From the IMG/VR virus record IMGVR_UViG_3300042397_002774, positions 62,001 through 126,000 of that record: DNA of 64,000 nucleotides. One strand, 5' to 3'. The position numbers were made by a program, and so were the translations under genes. Under the pieces are notes generated by a model that was not told the DNA's origin, ran no database searches, and worked only from the letters and a program-made list of their open reading frames with translations. Of the stretch, positions 25,101-35,000 are shown piece after piece (the first letter of the stretch is position 1; every line of letters starts with the position of its first letter). This stretch comes from a virus.

Positions 25101-26569
25101 GTACCACCTGTAGTAGTAATACGCATTCTGTTACCAGATTGCATTCTAAACCAACTATCAGTACCATCAAAATCTATTAATGCACGACCTATTGTAGCAC
25201 TTGTACTAAATGTAACAGCTGTAGATGTACTAGCCCCTCTAGCAGTAACAGTAGCTAATGTATCAACATAAACATTTGGACCTGCTGCACCTTGTGCACC
25301 AGTATTACCTTGAGGACCTGCTACTGATGAAGCAGCACCAGTATTACCTTGTGCACCAGTAGCGCCTTGTGCACCCGTTGCACCTTGGGCTCCATTTGAA
25401 CCATTAGTTCCGTTTGTACCAGCTGTGCCTTGTAAGCCTGTCGCTCCTTGAGCTCCATTAGTACCATTAGTTCCGTTTGTACCAGCTGTGCCTTGGTCGC
25501 CTTTAAAGCCTTGGAAGCCTCTGTCACCTTGGTCTCCTTTGAATCCTCTGTCGCCTTGATCGCCTTTGAAGCCTTGAAAGCCTCTATCGCCTTGAAAACC
25601 TTGAGATCCTTTATCACCTTGAGAACCTTGACGTCCTTGATCGCCTTGAGCGCCTTGTCTTCCTTGATCACCTTGGAAACCTTGGAAACCCCTAACTCCC
25701 TGATCGCCTTGAAAGCCTCTAGGGCCTTGATCGCCTTGATTTCCTTGAGAACCAGTTGCACCTTGTGCACCAGTACTACCTTGAGCACCTGTAGAACCTT
25801 GGATACCTTGAACAGACATATCTGTTGTAAATGACCAAGTTCCTCCACTACGTAAATACAATTTACCATAGTCAGGATCTGATTGTGAAAGTGAGCCTCC
25901 TACTAATCCGAATTGACCTTCGGGGCAAGTATTGTCTGCTAATAATGCAGCTACTGAGTTGTATGTTTGATAGATTGTGAATCCTTGGCCTGTTATGCCT
26001 TGATAACCTTGGTCGCCTTTAGCACCTTGAGGTCCTGTAGAACCTTGTGCACCGACTGTGCCTTGAATGCCTTGTGGGCCTTGATTTCCTTGATCACCTT
26101 TAGCACCTTGGAAACCTTGATCGCCTTGGTCACCCTTAGCGCCCTGAATGCCTTGATCGCCTTGATATCCCTGATCGCCTTGGAAGCCTTGTATTCCTTG
26201 GTCACCTTGGGCTCCTTGAATGCCTTGGTCGCCTTGGAAACCTTGGTCGCCTTGAAAGCCTTGATCACCTTTAGTACCCTGAATGCCTTGAAATCCTTGG
26301 TCACCCTTAGTGCCTTGACGTCCCTGATCACCTTGAGCTCCATCAGCTCCAACATAACCATCTTGTCCTTGAAAACCTTGGATGCCTTGTGGGCCTTGTG
26401 GACCTTGGTTACCCTGTGATCCTCTTGAAGTATAGTATATCTCCTTAGTACTTTCATTAAGTACTAAATATTTGTCTAATGAACCTGATGTGTCTTGGGG
26501 AACTACAGGTAGTCTAAAACTACCTGATACTTCTAATGAACCTGTAACTGACGCGTTGTGTATTCTCAT
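22178..26569 (-). CDS. Collagen-like tail fibre with S74 chaperone, 1463 aa
   Basis: The N-terminal segment (RIHNASVTGSLEVSGSFRLP) is followed by Gly-X-Y repeats from about residue 53. A single non-collagen module of about 65 residues (DNA about 25800-25990, [20 protein letters not shown] onward) splits the collagen part, which resumes to about residue 430. A long receptor-type region follows, with repeated [19 protein letters not shown]-like and FYDSQDTAYYADPN-like units. The C-terminus has SDARLKKDIITIDNAINKIK and DIGLIAQEVEAVEPLF, the S74 self-cleaving chaperone. The same 65-residue module occurs in the 1617-aa fibre. Adsorption protein. Promoter motif 25 nt upstream. Confidence 0.88.
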   Translation of the reverse strand: MRIHNASVTGSLEVSGSFRLPVVPQDTSGSLDKYLVLNESTKEIYYTSRGSQGNQGPQGPQGIQGFQGQDGYVGADGAQGDQGRQGTKGDQGFQGIQGTKGDQGFQGDQGFQGDQGIQGAQGDQGIQGFQGDQGYQGDQGIQGAKGDQGDQGFQGAKGDQGNQGPQGIQGTVGAQGSTGPQGAKGDQGYQGITGQGFTIYQTYNSVAALLADNTCPEGQFGLVGGSLSQSDPDYGKLYLRSGGTWSFTTDMSVQGIQGSTGAQGSTGAQGATGSQGNQGDQGPRGFQGDQGVRGFQGFQGDQGRQGAQGDQGRQGSQGDKGSQGFQGDRGFQGFKGDQGDRGFKGDQGDRGFQGFKGDQGTAGTNGTNGTNGAQGATGLQGTAGTNGTNGSNGAQGATGAQGATGAQGNTGAASSVAGPQGNTGAQGAAGPNVYVDTLATVTARGASTSTAVTFSTSATIGRALIDFDGTDSWFRMQSGNRMRITTTGGTDFIIPNTGNMTYNGNIVLHAGNYSSYALPLSGGTMSGIITTVSSGTAINFSGQSDSFGYNGNSGLGTYIKGTGSTYIYGGGAFYDGSTSRTLLHSGNYTSYTYSTSDADSRFLRGTTNPGSVNNFTISIGNNGSYSYVQSHSGQALRLNPVGNTIYLDSTTYAGTIYANIIYDGNDSTYYGDFASTSWLRHLSVGDVNASNDGGWNARLNLTGSSHARLDVKSNSDGIITTMYSHTGQGVGRIGTYSNHPLAFMVNGNIVGYAYANYLQGVDSVRAPIFYDSQDTAYYADPNGTSVLHTVRFGTSTNSGRFTGDGTWGVRFYTDSGYIWFGPANSGHAHIYTDRSNFYFNAQLTVNDGSQINTNDIRANIFYDKQDTGYYVDPNSTSRVYHIHADYLSVGQAINTNYRIITNGDYYANGGGNFWAEGRFKQYRGSGTWHDVIDSGNIGSQSVSNADTVDSLHASSFSRKDTSGQYLRAYYEYGSYLTSETPVNLVDQGLAGGGLRVDFMHPSYTGSGGWNHVITWSGYNGYNMYQLGGHYDGGTGTNLWVRSEANHGRTSWTSWRRLLNTASDPNAANMNQEVRTDSGPTFANVYNNGWFRNQNSGSGLYNTALDTHFYASSTGEWNFATSNGSWIQLNMRPGGYGSAVRGCFYADTGNNVGILNNAGSWGIRLDSSRHSYMYGNLTVGLGTNASSIYMTDSDEGTRELHCNSNRIGFLNQSSSWGSWCDDSGNWLTGAGMYAGTFYDYNDNNKYLHRNTSSYTSWYMGGSNNGYSGWRVDGGMCLMMHTNGASGPTGFWLNNWSILTYVDAAQYLYNNGNEKFRTASDGVVITGTLYATGDVIAYYSDARLKKDIITIDNAINKIKQLRGVTYTWNDEKVNIVKERAGTKDIGLIAQEVEAVEPLFITEYQSQLNTPSNDPDEAKDFIPEMSETYKTIKYEKLVALLVEGMKEQQQQIEDLKNQINYLVDNK

Positions 26570-26593
26570 TATATTATATCGGGGTTATTCTGA

Positions 26594-26602
26594 TATAAAT
26601 AT
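26594..26602 (-). promoter_or_regulatory. Late-promoter-like motif ATATTTATA
   Basis: The motif lies 25 nt before the fibre ATG (26569). Confidence 0.6.
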
Positions 26603-26648
26603 TGAGATATACTTGCTCTTAAATGTTAGTTAACAAATAATATTATTT

Positions 26649-27029
26649 TTAACAGATGTATGAACAATACCCAACAACACTTCCTGGGGTTCCGTTACTA
26701 AAGGAAACAATTTCTGCATTAAGATTAAATGTTCCATTAAGTGGGGTAGAACCAATACTATTACCTCTTAACCACCTACCTGTAGTTGTTTGGTAAACAG
26801 TTATAACCTCATTACAACCACAATACCAATCACCAAATGATTGATATGAATCTAATGCTGTAGCTGTTACACCATTCATAGATTCTGATGAATATCCATA
26901 AAATTCACTCATAGCATCTGGTGTTGAGAAACCAGCAGCCGCGCTTAGTGTTCTAAGACTGTTTGAACTAGATCCTAATTCGGTTTTTATTTGTGATATG
27001 CTTATTGCTCCTGATGATTGTAGTGCCAT
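26649..27029 (-). CDS. Small fibre-associated protein with conserved N-terminal adaptor motif
   Basis: The product has 126 residues. The N-terminus, SSGAISISQIKTELGSSSNS followed by LRTLSAAAGFSTPDAMSEFYGY, is a recurrent start in small phage virion proteins ('sGaIsisqI..elg..s.slr.Ls..aG.s.p.amSdFyGy'), probably for attachment to a larger structure. The rest is Ser/Thr/Gly/Asn-rich beta with Cys at WYCGC and CSYIC. The late motif (27033-27041) ends only 4 nt before the ATG, closer than in any other gene here. Likely an accessory of the neighbouring fibres. Confidence 0.6.
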   Translation of the reverse strand: MALQSSGAISISQIKTELGSSSNSLRTLSAAAGFSTPDAMSEFYGYSSESMNGVTATALDSYQSFGDWYCGCNEVITVYQTTTGRWLRGNSIGSTPLNGTFNLNAEIVSFSNGTPGSVVGYCSYIC

Positions 27030-27032
27030 GAG

Positions 27033-27041
27033 TATAAATAT
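27033..27041 (-). promoter_or_regulatory. Late-promoter-like motif with unusually short distance to ATG
   Basis: AATATTTATAC ends 4 nt before ATG 27029 and overlaps the stop of the upstream gene. If used as a promoter, the transcript would have almost no leader. Confidence 0.45.
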
Positions 27042-27307
27042 TAAGGTTTTGGTATTGAATCTTTTACATTTTTAATAGCATTAAACCAAATACCATCTGT
27101 TGTGATACTACCACTAGTATTCAACTCATGCCATAACATATCTAATTGATTTGATAATTTTGGATAGATTTGTTCTCTATCTCTTTGATACTGAGTGTCA
27201 TAAACTTGTTGTAAGCCTGTAAAAAATCCAAATCTTTGTATTTCTGTATAAGGTGTTCCATCCATTGGATTTATTAATTCTGTTCCATCATCTAAAGGGT
27301 GTGTCAT
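27041..27307 (-). CDS. Small conserved-type fibre protein
   Basis: The product has 88 residues. The C-terminal half, QLDMLWHELNTSGSITTDGI followed by WFNAIKNVKDSIPKP, follows a pattern common to small fibre or virion proteins of T4-like phages ('YP.i.dQLDmlwHdi..g.......W..aIk.vK...PKP'). The N-terminal half (TELINPMDGTPYTEIQRFGF) looks like a loop-rich adaptor. The gene is 8 nt after the first of three paralogous genes and is probably co-transcribed with them. Exact function unknown. Confidence 0.55.
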   Translation of the reverse strand: MTHPLDDGTELINPMDGTPYTEIQRFGFFTGLQQVYDTQYQRDREQIYPKLSNQLDMLWHELNTSGSITTDGIWFNAIKNVKDSIPKP

Positions 27308-27315
27308 ATTATTAA

Positions 27316-27762
27316 TTATTTAATTCTTGTTAAAACTGATGAAGTCATAGTTACTGTGTGTTCAACTAATACATTAAAATAAAAGGTACCACTATCTCCT
27401 GATGTGTTATTAAATTGTAAATAATTATGATCTACATTACTAGGATTTTGATAATTGGAGCATGAATATCCTCCCCAATCAGATTCTAATATATTAGAGT
27501 AAGAGGTTCCATATCTAGATGTTGTAAAACTAAATATACCAAAGGTCCAAGATGTAGCTGATCTTACTGCCATAAAATATACAGTACCTATCATTCTAAC
27601 ATATCCTGTTAGGTTACCTATTAAGTTAATAGAAGAGCCATTTGAAATAAATGAATTTCCAGCATATTCAAGCATTGCATAATTACCATTAGTATGTATT
27701 ATATTTGAACTAATAGAATTAGCACTTAATGTTGGTGCAGTTGTTGCTTGTAAATTTGCCAT
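27316..27762 (-). CDS. Paralogue 3 of a small beta-rich fibre-associated family
   Basis: The product has 148 residues and begins MANLQATTAPTLSANSISSN, with the ending TMTSSVLTRIK. The centre is a beta-rich, Asn/Ser/Tyr/Trp-rich domain (GYVRMIGTVYFMAVRSATSW). It shares the N-terminal ANLQxTT, a central glycine-tyrosine pattern, the FYFNV strand and the C-terminal SSVLTRI with the next two genes. Gap of 1 nt to its upstream paralogue. It probably forms small trimers or caps on fibres; no named family. Confidence 0.55.
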   Translation of the reverse strand: MANLQATTAPTLSANSISSNIIHTNGNYAMLEYAGNSFISNGSSINLIGNLTGYVRMIGTVYFMAVRSATSWTFGIFSFTTSRYGTSYSNILESDWGGYSCSNYQNPSNVDHNYLQFNNTSGDSGTFYFNVLVEHTVTMTSSVLTRIK

Positions 27763-27763
27763 T

Positions 27764-28237
27764 TTATCTTATTCTTTCTGTTAAATATGATGATGAAAAA
27801 GATGCTCCACCTAACCCAGTCCATCTTACATTAAAATAATAATTTCCATTTCCCCATTCAGTATTTACGGTGTTCGTAAATCTAATAAAATTTGTTCCAT
27901 AACTTGGATTATGTCTTGATAATGAAAAATATCCAGACGAATCAGTTAATATAGAAGTACTTAAACCATATTCTGATAATTGAAAATAGAATTGTCCAGT
28001 TTGAAATTGAGATTGATTTACCCACCATCTAACAATCCCATACATCCTTTCATGAGCACCCACATTAGCAAACAAATCAACATAATTGGTTGCACTATTA
28101 ACGGAACTTGGTATAAAAGCAGTACCTACAAATTCTCTTAAAACTTGTGAAGAATTTGTATGTAAAATTTTTGGGGATTGGTAACTTGTTGTAGCAGTTA
28201 ATGTACCATTTACTGTTGTAGCTTGTAAAGTTGCCAT
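27764..28237 (-). CDS. Paralogue 2 of a small beta-rich fibre-associated family
   Basis: The product has 157 residues: MATLQATTVNGTLTATTSYQ at the start, ILHTNSS as in paralogue 3 (IIHTNGN), a beta domain with HERMYGIVRWWVNQSQF and GNYYFNVRW, and the end SSYLTERIR. It is the most divergent of the three at the C-terminus (SSYLTERIR against SSVLTRI). It lies 1 nt from each neighbour, so the three are translated as one block. Confidence 0.55.
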   Translation of the reverse strand: MATLQATTVNGTLTATTSYQSPKILHTNSSQVLREFVGTAFIPSSVNSATNYVDLFANVGAHERMYGIVRWWVNQSQFQTGQFYFQLSEYGLSTSILTDSSGYFSLSRHNPSYGTNFIRFTNTVNTEWGNGNYYFNVRWTGLGGASFSSSYLTERIR

Positions 28238-28238
28238 A

Positions 28239-28706
28239 TTAGTTAATTCTTGTTAAAACTGATGAAGTTATACTATTCTTAGAGTTTCCAGTAAAGGCAG
28301 TTACATTTACATGATAGTTTCCAAAAGCCCAAGGGGCATTATAGTTATTAGTTATTCTTAAATAAGAATTATTTCCACTTGTCCATGTTGAAACTCCCAT
28401 CAACCCATCCCAAGTTACACCAGTAGCAATTTTTAACCCATATAAGGATAATGCAAACCAAAAATCATGAGCTGTATTATAAGATTGGTTTGCAGGGATA
28501 GATACATATCCATTTATCCATGCATATCCATTTGTATTTACAAGTATATCAGCATAATTATTTACTGGGTCAACATTTGGGGTTTGTATACCTACATATC
28601 CAGCCCATTGTTGAATACTACTTGTAGATTCATTTAATACAGTACTAGCAGAAATAGATGTTGTAGCATTAAATGTTGTTACTGTAGTTGTTTGGAGATT
28701 AGCCAT
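28239..28706 (-). CDS. Paralogue 1 of a small beta-rich fibre-associated family
   Basis: The product has 155 residues: [20 protein letters not shown] at the start, a beta domain with YAWINGYVSIPANQSYNTAH, GNYHVNVTAF and the end SSVLTRIN. Its ATG overlaps the stop of the 1099-aa fibre gene (TAATG), so it is coupled to that fibre and may bind it. Divergence among the three copies suggests different binding roles. Confidence 0.55.
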   Translation of the reverse strand: MANLQTTTVTTFNATTSISASTVLNESTSSIQQWAGYVGIQTPNVDPVNNYADILVNTNGYAWINGYVSIPANQSYNTAHDFWFALSLYGLKIATGVTWDGLMGVSTWTSGNNSYLRITNNYNAPWAFGNYHVNVTAFTGNSKNSITSSVLTRIN

Positions 28707-31700
28707 TACTTAGAATTTAAAACATTTATTTGTTGTTGTAAATCTTTTATTGCTTCAATTAATACTGCTGTTATTCTACCATAAGAAACTGAATCTGGTT
28801 CTCCTTCATTGTTTTTAAGAACAACATCAGGTAAAATTTCATATACTTCTTCTGCTATTAAACCTAATTCTTTTAAACCTGTATCTTTTTTAGTATAAGA
28901 TACACCTCTCATTTGAAGTACTTTATCTAAACCATATTCTATAGTTTTAACATTTTCTTTATATCTTATAGATGAATTTTCGGTTAAAGTTCCTAAAACA
29001 GTAACATTTGAATTATTATGAGCTCTTAATGAATTTAAAAACTGTGCATATTTGGCAGTACCCCCACCATTATATATTGCCCTAAAAAATTCAGTACTTT
29101 GACTATCATAAATCACAAAATCATCAAAATCTGCTTTTAAATAGTAATCCCATGCACTTTGAGTTCTATATCGTATATATTGATTTGAAGTACTTCCTAA
29201 TTGTATATTACCAACAACATGAAGTCTTTCTGCGGGGGATGTAGTGTTTATACCAACATTCCCATCATTTGATATAATTCCTAAATATGATCCTGCACTT
29301 CCTCTCCATTGTAATATATTTGAACCTGCGTTTTGTTGTTGTAGTTCTAAAACAGGTTGTCCTGTGCCTGAGGCATTAACAATGTGTAATTCTCCTAATG
29401 GACTTGTAGTGCCTATACCAACATTACCATTTGTTTTAATCATTACAATACCTGAACCAGTTGAAGAATCAAATCTGATATCGTTTGCTACTCCAGTTGA
29501 ACCAATATGTATGACATTTGTACCTGAGTCCTGTCCAATAATCCAATGTTGTGATAATCCTGCTCTAAGTGCAGCATCTTGATTTATTAATATAGATCCA
29601 CGAACGTCAAGTCTTTCTAGAGGAGATGTGGTACCTATACCAACGTTACCGTTTTGTAATAGTGTTAAAACAGAAGTGGATGTATCTGAATTTATAAATC
29701 TAAAGTCATTAGTTCCGTTTTGGTTATAATCATTAAGTAATGTCCATCTTGGAGTTGTACCACTTGCTACACCATTCAAAAAGTCTATTCTTGTAGCTCT
29801 ATTAGTAGCACCAGTACCTGCTAGTAATCTAACACCTGCTTGTCCTGTATCTGTGGTAAGATAAATAACAGAGTTCGCACCACTACTTCTATTAATTGTC
29901 AAAGCTTGAGATGGATCTGTAGTACCTATACCAACATTGCCACCATTTGGTTGCAAAGAAAGATTGTAATTTGTAGAATAATCTGTTGTATTTCTTGATT
30001 GTAACCAACTATAAGGATCACCAAAACCAATATCTAAAACACCATTTCCTGCAGTTTGACCAAATCTAGCTATACCATTTTGAGTACTTCCTGAAGTTGA
30101 AGGTGCACCAAATAATCCCCTAACATGAAGTGTAGAAGATGGTGTAGTTGTACCCATACCAACATTACCACCAAATGGATTCATCCATATGACTGGATTT
30201 TTGTTGTCTGCATTTCGCATATCAATAGCCATTACTTCTGTAAGACCATAATCTGTATCTGCTCCCCAAGTCGTAACACTAAATCCTATTTTACCTGTAG
30301 AATTATAAGATGGAGATGCAGCACCTGTTATTCTACCTGCTATTCTACTTGATCCTCCTGTAAATCCAAGATTTAATGTACCTGTTCCTGAGCTATTAGA
30401 ATTTATAACTCCTGCTACATCTAATCTATACCCAGGTGATGCAGTACCAACACCAACATTACCATTAGTTCCATCTATTGCAATACCTAAATTTGCACCT
30501 CTTAAATGTAAATCTGCATATGTTCCACCTGTTTGTTTATATGAAACTATTTGAGCTGTTGAACTTTGTTCTTGTATAACAATTCCAACAGTAGTCATAT
30601 CAAATGCTGCTTGCCCCATTACATGTAATGTTCTAGCAGGAGATGTAGTACCTATACCAACATTACCATCATTTTGTAATACTAAAACAGATCCACTAGT
30701 AATAGCAGACATATCTGAGTTAGTACTTCTAAATCTTAATTGATTTGGTCCATAATCAATAAATGCATTTTGGGTACCGTGTGATAAAAGATCTAGTTCT
30801 GCTGATCCATTAGATGCTGTAGCATTTAATCTTAAACCAACATTAGTAGAGCGAACTATATGAAGACTAGTAGCTGGAGAAGTAGTACCTATGCCAATAT
30901 CACCTGAAGTGTCTATATAAATTTTATTACTATCCCCACCTGTTGCAAGTGCTAGTGCCCCTGTTGATTGTAGCTGCGTATATACATTCCCACCACCATA
31001 AGAAGGATTTAATGTAAAAGAAAGTGTACCTCTATTAAATTGAGCATACCCACCAACACTTATGTAAGTACTTAAATCTTGTACAATACTATCTCCTATT
31101 GTACTTGAACTTGTAAATTTAGATAAATATCCTTGAGTACCTGATACTCCAGGTCCTGCAGGGCCTTGATTACCTTGAGCACCTGTAGGGCCTTGATTAC
31201 CTTGAGCACCTGTTGTTCCTTGAATACCAGTTGCACCTTGAGGACCAGTTGGTCCTTGGTTACCCTGTTGTCCTGTAGGTCCTTGGTTACCTTGAGCGCC
31301 TGTTGTTCCTTGAGGACCTATAGGGCCTTGATTGCCTTGAGCACCTATAGAACCTTGTATACCAGTTGCACCTTGAAATCCAGTTACACCTTGTACTCCT
31401 TGAGCACCTTGTGCACCTACGGCTCCGCTTAGATTTATATTCCAGGCTGTACCTGAGCCAAGCGTTCCATTGCTTGTTGTTGCAATGCTTAGAGCACCCG
31501 TTCCACTATTATAAGTCCTTACTCTAGCAAAGAAAAAAATTGCGCTATCTGCTTGGCTTGTTAATACTATACTTTGATTCACAACGTAGGACAATCCTGT
31601 ATCAACTGTAATATTTGTTATAGAACCAACGGAAATACCTGAATTCCAACTAAAGGCCGATGTAGTAGTAAACTGAACTGATGCTCCTTGGGCTCCATTT

Positions 31701-32005
31701 GAACCTGCCGCACCTTGAGAACCAGTTGCACCTTGAGGACCAACTGCAGCAACACCATTTACCAAAATTGAACCTGATATATTTACTGAACCAGTAAATT
31801 GATGTGTATCATCAGCACTATCACCAAACTTTGTTGAGCCTGATGTATATAGTATTGATGATGATACTATTTCTGAATGGTATTCTTGTGCAGTTAATCT
31901 ACCTTGTACGGTTAAATCTCCTGTTAATGAACCTGATCCTGAAACTGCAATGTCACCAGCTGCAGTTAATAGAGATGCAAGGATTGTATTTTTACTTTTG
32001 GCCAT
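28706..32005 (-). CDS. Collagen-like fibre with repeated '[10 protein letters not shown]' units and S74 chaperone, 1099 aa
   Basis: The N-terminus ([20 protein letters not shown]) leads to SGS-rich beta repeats. Two short Gly-X-Y stretches follow (about residues 93-110 and 192-285), the second rich in GPQG/GPTG/GAQG and without GDK blocks. Residues 290-980 hold at least nine '[11 protein letters not shown]...l.v' units, a repeat typical of long S74-carrying fibres and surface proteins. The C-terminus, [20 protein letters not shown] with [11 protein letters not shown], is the endosialidase-type chaperone. It has fewer lysine repeats than its neighbours, so it would be a poor substrate for lysine modification. 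Promoter motif 26 nt upstream. Confidence 0.87.
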   Translation of the reverse strand: MAKSKNTILASLLTAAGDIAVSGSGSLTGDLTVQGRLTAQEYHSEIVSSSILYTSGSTKFGDSADDTHQFTGSVNISGSILVNGVAAVGPQGATGSQGAAGSNGAQGASVQFTTTSAFSWNSGISVGSITNITVDTGLSYVVNQSIVLTSQADSAIFFFARVRTYNSGTGALSIATTSNGTLGSGTAWNINLSGAVGAQGAQGVQGVTGFQGATGIQGSIGAQGNQGPIGPQGTTGAQGNQGPTGQQGNQGPTGPQGATGIQGTTGAQGNQGPTGAQGNQGPAGPGVSGTQGYLSKFTSSSTIGDSIVQDLSTYISVGGYAQFNRGTLSFTLNPSYGGGNVYTQLQSTGALALATGGDSNKIYIDTSGDIGIGTTSPATSLHIVRSTNVGLRLNATASNGSAELDLLSHGTQNAFIDYGPNQLRFRSTNSDMSAITSGSVLVLQNDGNVGIGTTSPARTLHVMGQAAFDMTTVGIVIQEQSSTAQIVSYKQTGGTYADLHLRGANLGIAIDGTNGNVGVGTASPGYRLDVAGVINSNSSGTGTLNLGFTGGSSRIAGRITGAASPSYNSTGKIGFSVTTWGADTDYGLTEVMAIDMRNADNKNPVIWMNPFGGNVGMGTTTPSSTLHVRGLFGAPSTSGSTQNGIARFGQTAGNGVLDIGFGDPYSWLQSRNTTDYSTNYNLSLQPNGGNVGIGTTDPSQALTINRSSGANSVIYLTTDTGQAGVRLLAGTGATNRATRIDFLNGVASGTTPRWTLLNDYNQNGTNDFRFINSDTSTSVLTLLQNGNVGIGTTSPLERLDVRGSILINQDAALRAGLSQHWIIGQDSGTNVIHIGSTGVANDIRFDSSTGSGIVMIKTNGNVGIGTTSPLGELHIVNASGTGQPVLELQQQNAGSNILQWRGSAGSYLGIISNDGNVGINTTSPAERLHVVGNIQLGSTSNQYIRYRTQSAWDYYLKADFDDFVIYDSQSTEFFRAIYNGGGTAKYAQFLNSLRAHNNSNVTVLGTLTENSSIRYKENVKTIEYGLDKVLQMRGVSYTKKDTGLKELGLIAEEVYEILPDVVLKNNEGEPDSVSYGRITAVLIEAIKDLQQQINVLNSK

Positions 32006-32030
32006 TATATTGTTACCTATTTAATATAAA

Positions 32031-32039
32031 TATAAATAT
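32031..32039 (-). promoter_or_regulatory. Late-promoter-like motif AATATTTATA
   Basis: The motif lies 26 nt before ATG 32005; a second overlapping ATATTTATA begins at 32025. Confidence 0.6.
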
Positions 32040-32067
32040 TGAAGTTGCTGTATTTTAATCTATCCTA

Positions 32068-35000
32068 TTATCTATTTATAAGTTGTTTTACTAAATCTTT
32101 AAGTTCTTCTATTTCTGTCTTTTGAGATTCGATTTGTGTTTGTTGTTCTTTAATTGCTTCGATTAATAGACCTACCATATTACCATAGGCTACTGAATAC
32201 ATACCTGTGTTGTGATCTTGGTGTACTACTTCTGGTAGTACTTCTAAAACTTCTTGAGCTAATACCCCTGCACGTCTAATATTTCTTTCATCTTCTTCTG
32301 AATCCATTTTTGTGTAGGTAACTCCTCTAATAGCTTGAACTTTTTCTACGGCATTTGTGATAACTTCAACATTATCTTTTACTCTTGCATCTGAAAAGGC
32401 GGTGATATCCCCACCTGCTAAAATTGAACCATTTCCTTGATCAAATCTTATTTTTTCATATGCTGTTCTATTACCACTAGATCTAGAAGGTACAGTAAAA
32501 CTTCTAAGCTGACCAGTACTACTTTCAGAAGTTACACAAAAATAGTTATTTGGATTATCATGATATAATCCCCATCCTGTATAAGGTTCAAAATCTACAA
32601 ATATACCTGTCCATCCTTCACCAGTTACTTGTTGCATACCAAATGCAGCCCCTGCAGATGAGGTTCCAGAAGAATTTAATAACAATCCTGGTTGGTTATA
32701 TGTTGTTGCGTTTAATGAGTAAGGTGTGCTAATACCACTACCTAATGTTACATATCCTGAAATGCTATGATCTCCAGAGGCATTAATTTGCCATCTATAA
32801 CCACTACCACTACCATCATTTTTATATACATAAAAATTACCATCTCTACCAACTACTTCCCATTTATTATTTGCTGAGGCGTCCTGGAATTGTATAATAT
32901 TTCCTGATCCTCTTAAATACATTACTCTTGATGAGCCATCATTTGTAAGTATTAGATTCGGAGCAGCAATATAACTATTTACATTAAAACTTGCTAGGTT
33001 TTCCCAAGTTACATTTCTTGTAAAATCTATTTTAAGAGCACGTGTCCAAGTACCTGCTTGTCCTATTCTTAAATTAAATGCATCGTTGCTTACCCCATCA
33101 TAATATAAATTCCAACCCCACCCACCAGCTGAGCTATTAATTGATGGGTCCCCGGTGCTATTTGCAAAATCTACAGCATATAAATGAGCTTCACCATTAT
33201 TATCACAAGATATTACAGCTCCATGCTTTCTACCTGATGAATAATCATGAACCCATAATGAAGTTCTATCTATTCCTGAACCATATGGTATTAGGTTAGA
33301 ACTATAAGTAGAAGGGTTTTCAGTTGCTAAAATACTTCTTGCTCCTAATAAACCATTATGGTTTAATCTCATCTTAATTGTAGACCAATCAGTACTACCA
33401 TTTCTACTTGTATACCACTCATGTGAATGGTCTTCTGAAGCTGTACCAGATCTCCAATGACCAGAATAGTAACGCATATCGTTACCGTATGTTCTTATTA
33501 CACCAACATAATTATCTTCAATACCTAATTCTAAAGAAGGGTAACCACTAAACCCTCTTACTTGCACCCCAATAACAGTACTTCTTCCAGAAGCTCCACC
33601 ATCACCCGCTGTTAATATAATATTATTAGTTGTGTTAGTAATATATCCAGGACCGTTTGTAAGTTGGTTTAAGTTAGTTAAATTACCTGCATGCCAAACA
33701 GTATTCCCATTTACATTTAAACTTACATATGCACGTATTTCATCAGATTTAAAACCCATTACTTTAGTCCACCCTGATGTGTAAATTCCAAATGCTCTAG
33801 CTGAATCAAAATGTATACCCATTCCATATCTACCAAATACACCTTCTGATGAACTAGCTTTAATAATACCTTCATCCCATCCTGTACTATATGGTCCAAA
33901 TCTAATTCTTGGCCATTCTACAGTATCTGTATTAGTTAGATTAAATGTAACAAGCCCAGTAAATGTACCACCTCCTAGAGGCATTGCGTATGAACTATAG
34001 TTACCTGCATGAAGAACAGTATTACCATTTACAAATGCATCAGATGTACTTACTTCAAATCTAGTACCTTCAGTACCACCTCTATTATAAAGAGCCCATC
34101 TATTATTGCCTGCAGCTCCCATAGACCACGTACCTGCACTAGATATAATATCCACCCAAGTATTAGCATTACCCGATTGAAAAAGAGCAACTTGGTTTTG
34201 TGAATTATTTACAGAAAATTGACCATTTAATTGTATAGTTACTCTATTATTGCTACCACCATAAGGTCTAAATTCATATTGCCCACCATTATAAGCTCCA
34301 ATATCCCATATAGTTGTTCCATTATTTAAATGGCTTACATATGACCAGTTTGAAGTAGAATTAATACCTATATAAGAAGCTCCACCTGAATTGACATATA
34401 AACCTAAGGTATTAGTACTGGTTAACGTAGCTGATGTACTAGCTCCTCTACCTGTAACAGTAGCTAAAGTATCTGTTAATGATGTAACAGCATATGAACC
34501 TATATTTTTAGAAGTAACAAGATCAATCCAAGAAGACCAGTTATTACAACAATCTCTTAATGAACGAACTTTAACAGCAGGGCCTGTTGTTGATAACCAA
34601 TCAGCAGACATTTCAAATCCTCTACCACTAAGGTTAAATTGCATAGCAATGTCATAAGTGTAAGGACTATTAGCTCCACCATCATAAGCACCATATATAG
34701 CTAAACCATTAGCTATTTTTTGAGTTCTATCTACATTATAACTTATCCCTGTTCCTAAAACAGTTGCAGCATTTGCTCCTTGAGCACCTTGGGCTCCTGT
34801 CGCTCCTTGAGCTCCATTAGTACCATTTGTTCCATTTGTACCAGCTGTACCTTGAGCACCTGTCGCTCCTTGAGCTCCGTTTGTACCGTTTGTACCATTC
34901 GTTCCGGCGACACCTTGAGCTCCAGTTGCTCCTTGAGCTCCGTTTGTTCCATTAGTTCCATTCGTACCTGCAGTTCCTTGGGCACCTGTCGCTCCTTGAG

